This document shows, one piece after another, positions 48,136 through 59,068 of a stretch of DNA of 64,000 nt. Numbering within the stretch: the first letter of the stretch is position 1; each line of letters opens with the position of its first letter. The notes below the pieces were generated by a model. It was given only the letters and a program-made list of their open reading frames with translations. It did not search any database and was not told the DNA's origin. This DNA comes from Hysterium pulicare CBS 123377 (lineage: Eukaryota > Ascomycota > Dothideomycetes > Hysteriales > Hysteriaceae): positions 29,825 through 93,824 of the forward strand of contig AJFK01000685.1 in the NCBI GenBank assembly GCA_000467715.1, read 5' to 3'. The position numbers were made by a program, and so were the translations under genes.

Positions 48136-49827
48136 CTAAAGATCCTTGTGTGTTCCAGCTGTCGGAGCGCCGTTGTTATCAGTTGCGCTAAATGTTACAC
48201 TGTCTGTCTGACCATTGGCAGCGCGCAAGCTATGTTCCTTTGCCATTCCGTTATGGCTGCCGTTAAATTGGAGACCGGAGATACCTGGGTAACCCTTGAC
48301 GCCAGTCGCTTTCTCGAGGCGGGAAGCAATGTCTTCTGACACCTCACGGAAGATACCAATCTGGCGCTTGATGATCTCCTTGTCGGAGCAGTTAGCCATA
48401 TGCCCTGAGACGTTACCAATAAATCGCTCCTTAGCGCCATCATCAAAGACCTTCTCCCACAAGGCACGAGGAGCGTTGAAGTCCTCCGGCCTGATCTCAG
48501 ACAAGAACGCGATGGCTTCACCGGTGAAGTGACCGTGTGTCTTGCTTAGGTCAACGGTTCGCTTGCGGAAAGACACTGGCTCAATGGAGGAAAGGTAGTT
48601 TGGTCGTGAGCCTTGGTTGTAGAAAGCCATGCTTCCATTTCGCTGGAAGTTAGCCATACGGTACGGCACACGAGGCGCGTTCACAGGTAGCTGTTGGTAG
48701 TTTACACCAACACGGTGACGGTGAGTATCTGGGTAAGAGAAGAGACGGCTCTGCAGCACTGGGTCGGCGGAGGGCTCGATACCGGGCACCATATGAGCGG
48801 GGTTGAAGGTGACCTGTTCAATCTCGGCGAAGTAGTTCTTGGCATTCTCGTTAAGGAAGAACTCTCCAACCTTACGGAGGGGGAATTGCTTCTGTGGCCA
48901 GATGTGGGTCAAATCGAAAACATTGATCTTCTGCTTCTCCCAGAGTTCCTCAGCCTCCTTTGGTTTCATGGTCTGGACCGACACGTCCCAACCAGGATAC
49001 TCGCCTCTCTCGATAGCGAAGTAAAGATCCTTCTGTGCGTGGTCTGGAGATTTGGAGGCCGAATCAGCTTGTGTGATAAATTTGGTACCCTGCTTCGACT
49101 TGAAGTGAAATTGGGCGTAAACCCAGTCGCCGCTCTTGTTGACCAGCTTCATGGTGTGTCCACTGTATCCGTGCATAAAACGGTAGCCATCAGGGATGCC
49201 ACGGTCGCCCATGAGCACCATAACCTGATGGATCGACTCAGGGTTCTGGGAGAGGTAGTCCCAAAACATGGTCGAGTCGTCTGCACCACTCAGGTTGGTG
49301 GCTGGGTGACGCTTCTGGGTGTGAATGAAATGGGGGAATTTAGCCGGGTCTCTAAGGAAGAAGACTGGGGTGTTGTTGGCAACCATGTCCCAGTTGCCCT
49401 CATCTGTTCGGAACTTTACGGCAAAACCTCGAGGGTCGCGCGCACAGTCGTGAGAACCCATTTCGCCTCCGACGGTGGAGAAGCGGATTGTGATGGGGCA
49501 AGACTTGCCGGCCTTGAAGATGTCTGCCTGGCAAATGTCTTCTAGAGAATCGGTGACCTTGAAGTAGCCATGAGCACCGCTGCCTTTGGCGTGGACGACG
49601 CGCTCGGGAATGCGCTCACGGTCGAAGTGAGAGAGGAGGTCAACGAGGTGGAAATCTTGCAGCAGGAGAGGGCCGTTCTCGCCGACTCGCTGAGTCTCGT
49701 ACGGGTGCGGGTACGGGACGCCGTTGCTGGTGGTGTAGAGGGTGTCCTGAGCACCAGCTTGGCGGTCGTCGATGTAGTCGCGATAGATGTCGCCGTTCTT
49801 CTTGCCGTCTGGAGCGTGGGCAGTCAT
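48136..49827 (-). CDS. Catalase (small-subunit, monofunctional heme)
   Basis: An intronless frame of 563 residues from MTAHAPDGKKNGDIYRDY. The catalytic histidine is in ERVVHAKGSGAHGYF (about residue 79), the distal asparagine in MVANNTPVFFLRDP (about 152) and the heme-ligand tyrosine in RLFSYPDTHRHR (about 362). The length and lack of a C-terminal flavodoxin-like domain place it with small-subunit catalases, which remove hydrogen peroxide. The C-terminus ...THKDL is not a standard peroxisomal signal. An in-frame upstream ATG at 49908 would add 27 residues (MLLPTRSISSSRRINSISQ and on) that are Arg/Ser-rich and free of acidic residues, like a mitochondrial presequence. Which start is used is unknown. 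Confidence 0.95.
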   Translation of the reverse strand: MTAHAPDGKKNGDIYRDYIDDRQAGAQDTLYTTSNGVPYPHPYETQRVGENGPLLLQDFHLVDLLSHFDRERIPERVVHAKGSGAHGYFKVTDSLEDICQADIFKAGKSCPITIRFSTVGGEMGSHDCARDPRGFAVKFRTDEGNWDMVANNTPVFFLRDPAKFPHFIHTQKRHPATNLSGADDSTMFWDYLSQNPESIHQVMVLMGDRGIPDGYRFMHGYSGHTMKLVNKSGDWVYAQFHFKSKQGTKFITQADSASKSPDHAQKDLYFAIERGEYPGWDVSVQTMKPKEAEELWEKQKINVFDLTHIWPQKQFPLRKVGEFFLNENAKNYFAEIEQVTFNPAHMVPGIEPSADPVLQSRLFSYPDTHRHRVGVNYQQLPVNAPRVPYRMANFQRNGSMAFYNQGSRPNYLSSIEPVSFRKRTVDLSKTHGHFTGEAIAFLSEIRPEDFNAPRALWEKVFDDGAKERFIGNVSGHMANCSDKEIIKRQIGIFREVSEDIASRLEKATGVKGYPGISGLQFNGSHNGMAKEHSLRAANGQTDSVTFSATDNNGAPTAGTHKDL

Positions 49828-51005
49828 GATTGCGAATGGATTTGGAATGGGTTGGCTGATGGAATTGATACGACGTGAGCTCGATATACTCCGAGTAGGG
49901 AGAAGCAACTAAGCAGCTACTTTGGCGTGATGGGGCGTTGATTAATATAATAGATAGGACGACGGCGGGGTTGCGCCTCGGAGTCGATGACGAGTGCCGG
50001 GCCCCTTGTCAAACGCGGGGCAAGCCTCATGCTTATTCAAAGAGGGCGGCCAGACCACCAATTATTACGCAGCCAAATGCAATCGAGGCGCCGGCCGTGA
50101 GCATGCACCCACCGCCGCCTCCACTTTTGCCAGCGCAACAGCTGCTCAAGTAGCAAGTCGACCCCACCACATTGGCCTGAACTCTTCGCGCAAGCTCCAC
50201 CGCCTCCACGCACAGCCTATCGCCGCCCATCGATGAGCATCAGCATCGAAGGGGTCCAAAGGGGAAAGGGTCCAAATGCCGATCAACGGGTCCGCTACGA
50301 GTACTCGCGACCCGTTCACTACCGATCACTGCTGTGTTGGGTGGCGACAGCATCGCACCCTTTGGCCGCCTGAAGGCCAGCTATAGCGCAGGCAGTATTC
50401 CTGCTTCGGGGCAATTAGGAAGGAAGGCTCGAGAATGGCACAGCATCACATGTTTCGGCTGCACCAGACCCCCGGGATGTGTTCTTGATTGTCTGCTGTG
50501 CCAAGCATCTCTCCCAGGAATCCATGCACCGTCCGTTATTGCACGCCTGGCCATAGTCATTTGGATGATTGGACGATAGCATCTGTTTGTTTGGGACAGC
50601 CGGTACCTGAATCACTTGCATTCTGCCTCACATTCTTCCATCATCATCCTACTTTCGCTGTCCTCATCGTCTCCGTGCTTCTTCGGGCCTTCAACTTGCT
50701 TACTTCCACGAGGCTGGGCTTTCCATGAGGACACTTGTATTATGTACCCTTCGTCGCCCTCCGGATGCGCGAATTCTGGCGTTGATATGCTGAATGCTTT
50801 GTTCGAAGAGGACGGCGGCGTCTAGTAGTATCGTGGTTGTATTTTCTATTCAATCGGTATGTTTGGGGACTCCGCTTTCTCGTTAGCCCTGAACTATCTT
50901 CTGATATCTTATTGATCCGTTGTCATAGCTGACTGTTCCAAGCATAAGTCTTAGCCGGTCGATTGGCTTTCACTTTTTGGACAGCCTCGTTTCACATTCG
51001 ATCCA
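49828..51005. promoter_or_regulatory. divergent upstream region of catalase and the first BTB gene
   Basis: A 1.2-kb head-to-head spacer. It contains a possible stress-element pair at 50249-50270. No coding region is supported; the short frames overlap each other. Confidence 0.45.
50249..50270 (-). promoter_or_regulatory. possible STRE-like pair upstream of catalase
   Basis: AGGGG occurs twice within 15 bases (50250-50254 and 50260-50264), which reads as CCCCT on the catalase strand about 420 bp upstream of its start. CCCCT is the stress-response element bound by Msn2/4-type factors in yeast. The match is short and could be chance. Confidence 0.3.
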
Positions 51006-51867
51006 ATGGATGCCGTTTCAACCTATTCCTTCGCCGACGATAGTACGATCAAACCGCATTCATCAACCACTTCATCACTCAGGTCAAAGCAGCGCCCATG
51101 TCTGGCTAAGACCTGTTGCGATCCTACCTCTTATATGACCGCCGGTCTTATGAGGTCAGTCTTGGACTTCCCCTTGCCTCCTCGAATCAATACTGATTTT
51201 CTCAGATATTTTGACTCTGCCCAATACTCAGACCTCACCATCAAATGCAGAGACGATGAGTATCACGTGCATCGAATCATTCTGTGCAGCCAATCGCAAT
51301 ACTTCGCCAAGGCTTGCGCGAAGACGACTGAGGTTCTCAATCCTCTTCAACCCTTGCTTTCCCTGGTGGTGCGACTATTTTGCTGACAAACAAAAGTGTC
51401 CAGAACCTCAGGTCATAGATCTGAGTGGCGATGATCCAGAAGCAGTAGATGCGATGCTTCAATACTTCTACCAGCTCGACTACGCCGACAAGTTCCTCGG
51501 TCTAAATAGCACCGGCTATACAATCTACACCTTAAATCCTCATATTGACGTATATCTACTCGCGGAACGGTATTGCATCCCAGGTCTCCAGCAGCTTGCC
51601 GCGAACAAGTTCGAAGCTCGAGCCACGGTGCTCGCACGAGTGGAGATAAACAAAGACAAATTCTTCCAAGCCATTCGAATCATCTACGCGTCCGTTCGCT
51701 CTCACGAGAATGAACTAAGAAGAGTTGCAGTGAAACTTTGCGCCGACCATTCTGAACATTATATTCTACAAGGAGGAAAGACTGCCACGAGGGTCTTCAA
51801 ACTAATGGACGAAATTCCCGCCTTCAGGATGGATCTCATCAAAGAGTTAGCGCGGAGGGTCACCTGA
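51006..51867 (+). CDS. BTB/POZ-domain protein 1
   Basis: Two exons (51006-51332, 51397-51867) give 265 residues. The BTB fold runs from about residue 55: YSDLTIKCRDDEYHVHRIIL, CSQSQYFAKAC, then after the intron QVIDLSGDDPEAVDAMLQYF and YQLDYAD. A helical tail (HIDVYLLAERYCIPGLQQLA) follows as in most fungal BTB proteins. The donor GTTCTC is weak, but splicing there joins the two halves in frame. BTB domains dimerise and often serve as Cullin-3 adaptors; the target is unknown. It is the first of three BTB genes in tandem on the plus strand, and the only one without the Cys modules. Confidence 0.85.
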
Positions 51868-53133
51868 ACGAGCTCGGTCCCCCCAATCCTTCAATAGGGA
51901 CCACAATTGCCATGACGTGCAGTCATTGCATGCAAGTTTCTCGGCTCGTTTTCTTATGTAATATCTCTTGTAAAATTTCCTCGGGTCGGTTCCTTGTGTA
52001 ACATCTCATGTAACTTTCTCTCCGGTCAATTTTCTCAACTTCTTTAGGTCTCCGGCTGCATTCCTCGGATACGGTACGGTGTCTGGAGAATCCTTTGTTA
52101 TAAGACCGCGAGCCGCAGGGCATACATATAATACGAGTGAAGCTACTTCCTTTTTGTAACCGTCTGTTCACTTTTTTCCTTTATACTAATGTATGTACAT
52201 AGACAGCAGGTGGTCATCAAAAAACATATTTATGGATAACTTCGTTACTATCACCACTGATGGATTGCAAAAGTGACGAAGCTGGCTTCTGGAATACAAC
52301 AGCCAAGACTATAAGATTCCCTGTACAGCTAGTCTTACGATCCGCGGCGTTCAGTCGGGGAGGTCAGGAGATAGCATATAGCGGTAGTGTGATGTGATTG
52401 TGCGAAAACCCGAGTTCTCACTTTCTGAGCTGCAGATGTGGCGTCCGCTAAAGTAAAAAGCGACCACGCGCATGCCTATCCCAACGCTCAATTCACAACG
52501 AGCAGAACGTGAGTTGTGATAGATCATTTTCGAAACTGACGTGTAGCTATTCTAGGTGGTCTGGTGATGGTTCTACGCCCCTATCACGAGGTTTCATGGC
52601 TTTGGTATCTGGTTCTGGCTATGACGCCGACAGGGATGAGATGGTTCATGCTTTAGGACGTGCACGCTCCACAAATATCTTCAAAATTTGATTTGCTGGA
52701 ATTCGCTGCTTGACTCGGTTTGTCTCACGTGGAGAGACTCTGAGTGAGGAAATCCATGGCTACGAGCGCCCGCCAAATAGGGGTATCATTCTATACAAGG
52801 AACACGATATCTGCGCTCTGCTTGAAAAAGAGTAAGATCGACGGACGCGCTTTACTTGGTTAAAGGTGTGTATGAGCGTTGCAAGATGTTGCTTAAGATA
52901 GTCCTGAGTGCTAACGCAATGCGTTAATTACTCCCTAGGCTACTTGCTTTTTCAGCTACTGAGAAGGTGCCTAGCTGCGAATGAATTTATGCTGCTCTAG
53001 CATAAAAAGTGGCACGAACCTGCGCACCTCCTTTCCATTGACTCGTTATTCCCTCTCGTATTATACAACGTTCTGCCGCGATCCGACTTTGACCAGTTAT
53101 AAAGTACATACTTCTTCGGCAATCATTCCCTCA
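51868..53133. other. spacer between BTB genes 1 and 2
   Basis: No gene is supported. 52292-52380 resembles half of the MITE at 33573-33775 in inverted orientation. An A-rich TATA-like CATAAAAAG lies near 53000, about 130 bp upstream of BTB gene 2. Confidence 0.5.
52292..52380 (-). mobile_element. possible diverged partial MITE copy
   Basis: Read on the minus strand, it has GACTGAACGCCG, a spacer, then TCTTATAGTCTT and CTGTTGTATTCC. These match in the same order the left repeat and interior of the MITE at 33573 (GGCTGAACGCCG, then TCTTATAGTCTT, then TTCTGTATTT). The opposite end is not visible, so the copy is truncated or decayed. Confidence 0.4.
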
Positions 53134-54660
53134 ATGTCGCGAAGGTCGAGGTACCGTGAATCGGAAGGAAATATTTTGGATGGTCGGCGAAATACACATG
53201 AGACAACATCCGCCCTTCCGAGTGTAGATCTTCGACTTAAGAACGAATCATCGTCAACTACGCCAGAACTCGAAGACGTAGACGAACCTATTCCACCATT
53301 GCAAGACTTGGATGAGGGTCTCGAACTGTGAGCTAGCGTCCTTGTGTTCCTGTTTTCTAATCGAGCTTGCTGACACAAGAATCAGGGAATTCAACGATGG
53401 AGAAACTTCAGACATAACCATATGCTGTGGCAGGGATGGCAATTTTAGCTTCAATTGTCATAAGGAAATCCTTTGTGCGAAGTCCACGATCCTAAAACAA
53501 CTCATCGATGATCAATGGGTAAGACATGCGAAGGGCACCTTAGTGCTTGATTGCCATTGACAATTCTGTCAGGACTCCGAAGCAGGAAAAATCAATTTAA
53601 AAGAGAACGACTATGAAGCGATCGAAGAGATGCTTTTCTTCATGTACACAGGAAAGTGTAGGGTCTCTACCATGCCTAGGGATAGCGACCGATCTCTAAA
53701 CGTTTTTCGGATGCGGAAAAGGCTCGATATGTACTCCCGAATCTATCGCGTTGCAACGAACTATGAAGTACCGCACTTAAAAAAGTACTGCCATCGCCAT
53801 TTCATCCCGGCCGTGGGCCTACTCAGAAGAGCCGATGTAGAACAGTTCTTCTGTGTGCTGCAAAAGGTTTTTCGCGTCCCCCGCGAAGTTCGGAGAACCT
53901 CTTACGAACCGCAGCTCTAGACGAGTTCGAAGAGCTTCTACGTCATCATATCGACGACCATTTCGTGCTTGGGCTGCTCAGAAGAATAGTTGAAAGTCCT
54001 GACTTGCATTGGCCTCTCGGAAAACGGCTCGTGAGGTGGGAATCCCCTCGTCACAGTATAGAGTGCTCTGGCTGCGGAATTGTCATGTACTCCGTTCAGA
54101 AACCCGATGTGTCCTCAGTGCCAGAATGCCCATGCTGCCCCTGGCAGAAAGCGGCCACTTCTTCGCCAACCACACCTACGCTTACCATAGCAACTTCGCA
54201 AGCCCATAGCCTTGTTCCGCTTCTTGCATCTTCGAAGATAATCTCAACCGCACAAAGATCTATAGGGGATGATGCAACCTTGAATGATACCGTTCATGTC
54301 ACGACTCCGCCGCAAAGCACGATGGACAACGCCCCGCTACCGACCCCAAAGCAACGCTACACGCGCTGGAAGTGTGAGTCGTGTCCGACGATTTGGACAT
54401 GCGATCAGCCCAATACTCGAAACATGGCTCTACAAACTTGCACGAGCTGCAAGCCTGCGAAGTTCAAGAAGCGGAAAAGAACCGAAGTGGACGAGGAGGA
54501 TGCGGAAGCCGTTTTTGAGATGAAGACGCCGTGGAGGTGTGATGGCTGCGGCGTCATCTGGTATTCGGGCGAAAAGAACTGGTTGGGTTATGAGAGCTTG
54601 ACGACTTGTACTTGTTGTCCGTTTGAAGGGTTGGCTCCGAGAACGATGAATGTGTATTGA
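53134..54660 (+). pseudogene. BTB protein 2 with three C-x2-C...C-x-C-C modules, frameshifted
   Basis: Exons 53134-53327, 53386-53518 and 53573-54660. An acidic N-terminus leads into a BTB fold (GETSDITICCGRDG, FNCHKEILCAKSTIL, EAIEEMLFFMYTGK, YRVATNYEVPHLKKYC). The frame then needs one extra base in the C-run at 53878-53882 to join VLQKVFRVP to RSSENLLRTAALDEF; without it translation stops at TAG 53918-53920. With the repair the length is 471 residues. The C-terminal half has three modules: ECSGC...CPCCP (about 54061-54145), KCESC...CTSC (about 54364-54465) and RCDGC...CTCCP (about 54529-54624), with aromatic or Trp residues in between. The second module has C-x2-C instead of C-x-C-C. The modules look zinc-binding and I know no named domain for them. 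Confidence 0.75.
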
Positions 54661-56619
54661 GATGCGGAGTTTTGAGCGTGAGTTATGGCTGGCTGTATGT
54701 GATGTTCGGCAGAGTTACTGGATGGTGCCCATTATATCGTTCGCTTTCGGTCTTCGAGTATATCAAAATATTTAATATTGTCATCTCATGATTGATGAAT
54801 ATAATACCTACCTTAGCGAAGTTATCTTACCAGACTTCTCCTCATTCATCATCCCTTGAAATCCTCCTCCAACTCCTCACTACGAACCGTATAAAGTGAG
54901 ATCGAAGTTTTCGTATGCAGCCCTGGAGATAGGCTTGCAGCGATCGAACTAGCCCAAATTTAGATTAGCGTAAGCGTACCGAGCCAACCTCATCTTCATC
55001 TATCCAATATTTCTCTTTCCACCTTACAAAAGAACTTCCGCCTGACCACGATGTCACTTCCATAGTCTGATCTATGGATTAAATGAAACCATTGGTTTGG
55101 ATCTTCCAGTCGGCCGACTGCACATGTGGCGTCCACTCACAGCTTGGCACCAGCAAACGTAAAGACTTAGAGGGGTCTGTACCCGTGTTATGTCTTGCAT
55201 TATTTCTTGCATCTGGCGCAACATTATCCAGATTCCCTAATGGAATTCAGTGCAGCATCAAGCCCAACCAAAAGGAAACCGAACGAGATATCCAAGAAAC
55301 AGCGTTCCATCATACGACGAAACCAACTATAAATGAGAGCCCCGAGAATTATCACCTCTTACGTGTGGCTGAGCTCTACCAAACTCGTCTTCAGCATTGA
55401 GACCGCTACTAGCTTCGCCTTGGGCGGAACCATCATTTTCGGTGGAGTTGCGGGAGTATGCAGAACTTCATACACATCTCCAATAGAAAGATTTCTTGGC
55501 TAAGACACTTTCGTGTGGGCGACAACTATCTAACTTTTGAATGCGAATTACTATCCCCAAAAATTGACGCGTAGTAGGAACTTGCAAAGGCGACAAAAAG
55601 GGTGCTTATCTACAAAATTAAGAGCTTCAAATGATCGAAGGTAGGACCACCGCTCTCAAATATGCGGAGCGCGTACGTTAGTTTATTCCATGTCTTCCAA
55701 CTGAAAACTGCAGACCCGCTAGGGAAGAGGATAGCAAACAAACCTAATAGGCCGACGTCCGAGACCATGAGCGGTGTAGCTATGTCACTTGTCGTATCAA
55801 TGGGTCTTTTCCTTTCATTGAGTCTGCTCTTGAGATGTGTTGTATTCCCTTATCTTGGAGCTTTTCGTCTCTGGGAGGGCTTTATTTACTGGGCTCATCG
55901 TTTTATGCTTCTGGCTTTGAGTGTATAATTCTTTTACTGTGTTGCGTTATCTGGCACTCAAATACGGAAGCTGTTGTGGGCGTGACATCCGACTCGTGCT
56001 TATTGTCCTTTGGTCCCTTCTCCTACCGCGCGTTCAACTTCTATACATAGCCTTGCTGCATCCAGATCGCCTCGATATATCGATCAGGCAGGTCTTGATA
56101 CGACCCGCTACTCACCGCACCGAAGGGAGAGATGACCGCTCTCGTCATAACCAAGTTTTCTTGCACTTCCTACGATACCAGATCAAGCATTTCTCTCCAA
56201 ACTCATCATTGTAAGTATACCGCTACCTTTCAACTCGTTTGTCCCTTCCTGAAAGCATCCGCTGGATCGATCGAAGCCTTAAGAAGCCAAGAGAAACCAC
56301 TTAGCAAACATGCACATCTCCCCGCTGTCTCAACCCCAAGACGTCATTCGTAAAGATTTCGAAGGCGGACTGATTTGATGGTGTCAGAAGCGAGCGTATG
56401 GACCGCGTTGCCGCATATTCACAAGAGTAAATGCTGCCATATTCATTCGCCAAGCCAGCTACATGTCAAGCCGCCCCTTCCCTATCCCATATAAAGGATA
56501 GCCACGGCCCACCTCTGGCTTGTTCTCTTCGCCAGAGTAACGACTGACGCAGTAAGTCAACTCTACAACTCCTTCCTCCAGTTTGAACACTACTGACGTT
56601 GATTTGAGTCAACACAATC
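54661..56619. other. 2-kb spacer between BTB genes 2 and 3
   Basis: No coding region is supported. A short frame at 55769-55928 is hydrophobic but lacks any other support. A TATA-like ATATAAAG at 56489-56496 lies 124 bp upstream of the next start codon. Confidence 0.5.
56489..56496 (+). promoter_or_regulatory. probable TATA box of BTB gene 3
   Basis: ATATAAAG lies in a C-rich context 124 bp upstream of the ATG at 56620, a normal distance for a fungal core promoter. It is a position and sequence match only. Confidence 0.4.
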
Positions 56620-58430
56620 ATGTCTCAACCACCGAATCCAAACCGCGCAAAGACTGATACTCCAGCTTCCAGGCCTTCCGCAGAAGCATTCGGTCTTATG
56701 GAAATCGATTCAAGTGACAAATCCATTGTGGACATGGAACTACCTCAGAGTAGTTCTCGTGTTTTCACCTCAGCCTCAGGAGCAGAGTTTGGTACGCGAC
56801 ACGATGATACAACGATCACGACCCAAAAGACTCAGCTTCCAGCGCCTCTAACTTCAGCTGCGTGCGCTGAGACTAATGCTGGACCTGACACAACAGCCGC
56901 TACTTCTTCTCGAGTGACTTCACGGAATGCTAGAACCGAAGTCGGCGCTGGCAACTCTCAGACCACTGCGCACGCGGCTGTCACTGTCGCTTTTCCTCGA
57001 ACCTCCGGAGAAAATACGCAGACTTACCCTGAAGCATCGATCGGTACTTCGGGCACTAGCTTTGAAGCTGTCACTCCAAACACGCAGACTGCGATTACAT
57101 CTTCATCGGCACTACAGAATATCGGTCGCCGCCCTCAGGTGCCACCTGGACTTCCGGACTCTGTGGTAGTTGGAGAGCAAGCAGACGATGTCGACAACGA
57201 TATCATGGATATGTTGAAACACAAAGAGCTTTTTTTCAGAGAGTAAGTTGCGAAATCAAATCTCTTCCATATCTGCCACGAAGTTTGAATACTAAAATCC
57301 CTCTCAAGACTTTTTGACTCCGAAACTCTATCCGATTTCACCATAACATTTGGCACGAAGGAGAAGCCTCGGACCTTTAAGGCTCACTCAACTGTTCTAG
57401 TCTCGCATTCGGAGTGGTTTGCTAGATATCTTAAGGTATGCCAGAGTGCCATTGATACCTAATTGATGTGATGCAGTCACTGATAACTTCATACCAGGCT
57501 CAACCTCGACCCACCAATATTGAACTTTTCCACCATGATTCTGACGCTGTAGAGGCGATGATCAAGTACATGTATTCAGTGGATTACGAAATCCAAGCTG
57601 GCGAAAGTGCTGCGGGTCAAAACGCCACACAGATCGCTCTCGCCCAGGTCGATTTTCAACTTCGCGTTCATCAAGTAGCCTGCGAGTACGAGGTTTCGTT
57701 ACTTATTCGATGGACAGCAAAGCTTTTCTGCAAAGATATGGAGTTTCTTCTACTTTTGGATCTTCATGAGTTTTTCAAGATGGTCAAGAAGGTCTATGAC
57801 TCCCCTGGAGAGACTACTAGCATCCTACGAGAGAAAGTACTTGACATCAGCCGCCAGGCATACCAATCGATCCAAGAAAATGAAAAACGTGGGGAACTGA
57901 TGTCACTGGCTTATGAAACGCCTGGATTTGGGCTCGAACTCCTGCGGTCTATCGTTTCAGAAGGGAGGAAACCTTGTCCCTTATACAAGTGGACTTGCGT
58001 TGGTTGCGACACTTCTTTTACGTACACGAAGCCAGCGAACACACAAGAGCTGCCACTAATAGTCTGTCCCTGCTGCCCTACAGCTGAAGTGGATACAACG
58101 AAAGCCGTTCCACCAAGCACGTTGTGGATTTGCGGGCGGTGTACGGCCGCTTGGAAATGCGAAAAACCGGCAACTCGACTACCGATACGTGATATCATTG
58201 TATGTCAGTGCTGCATTACTAGAGCAGATTGTATATCGCTGCAAGTTGAGTTTTGGCCCTCTCACAGTGGTTCTGGGCCCTCTCTCTGTGTTTGCGGGGG
58301 ATGTGGAGGGATTTGGACGTGTGAACGGGGGAGCGTATCGTACTTTACATTTCGAGATTGCCCCTGTTGCCCACTACATTTACCTGCATTTCAGCAAGGT
58401 CAGAATAGCAACCCATACGGACAAGGTTGA
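56620..58430 (+). CDS. BTB protein 3 with three C-x2-C...C-x-C-C modules
   Basis: Three exons (56620-57242, 57309-57435, 57498-58430) give 560 residues with an intact frame. Residues 1 to about 195 are Ser/Thr/Ala-rich and disordered. The BTB fold follows: ELFDSETLSDFTITFG, KAHSTVLVSHSEWFARYLK, DSDAVEAMIKYMYSVDYE, then the helical LAQVDFQLRVHQVACEYEV. The C-terminal third has three modules: W-T-C-V-G-C...C-P-C-C-P (57991-58080), W-I-C-G-R-C...C-Q-C-C (58125-58220) and C-G-G-C...C-P-C-C-P (about 58286-58376), with a Trp or aromatic at fixed places. Spacing within modules is 18-20 residues. It shares BTB-plus-three-modules with gene 2, so the two are diverged duplicates. A DNA-, RNA- or protein-binding zinc unit is plausible but unproven. 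Confidence 0.88.
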
Positions 58431-59068
58431 GTGTAGCGGAGAACACCGCCACTTCTCACAGCAATGGCCTACGCTTCTCTACTACCACCCATCATCATAC
58501 TCAAAGCTATGAGCTTCCCTATTCGATCAACTTAATACGACAGTACACCATCAGAGGACCTATTGATGCAGGTGGATACGAAGCCGAGCGGGCCTTCTTT
58601 CATGCCGGTATCGGCGACTTCGATACTGCACTAGTCTCTCATTTTGAACGGCTTTTCATCCTTGATCATTTCATTTCCTTTCGTTTCATTAGATAGAATT
58701 CTCAAAATCCAAAAAAAAGTGCACTCTTCATTTTCATTAACTCAAGGGGAAAAAACTGCAGGATATACCATGATAGTGCAAGTTCGGTGTTTTGTACCTC
58801 TCTTTCCTCCTTTGCTTTCGTTTCTGTAATTTCATCATTGATTTAAGTTACCGGATGGAACTCGGGGAGCTGCTTTTTCTATATACGACCCCCTTAGCCA
58901 ACAGGCTTCAGGCAATGTCCACGGTTTGAGGAGTGTGCCGGCAGATACCATGCACTCTGAGCTGAACCTCGGCGACGCCTCCTTGGGATTTATATATAAC
59001 CCATGCACACCACCTACCTAGAGAATCACCCGCTCAATAAGTCCTTTCGGCTGGCAGAATCCTAGGCA
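58431..59068. other. spacer between BTB gene 3 and decayed copy
   Basis: No gene is seen. TATATATA at 58991-58998 lies about 70 bp upstream of an ATG at 59069, suggesting that the promoter of the decayed copy survives. Confidence 0.5.

Noticed and set aside
55662-55928. Hydrophobic 88-codon frame that might be a small membrane protein
   Set aside because: It has no supporting motif, no promoter element and no detectable relation to neighbours. Chance frames of this size are common here.
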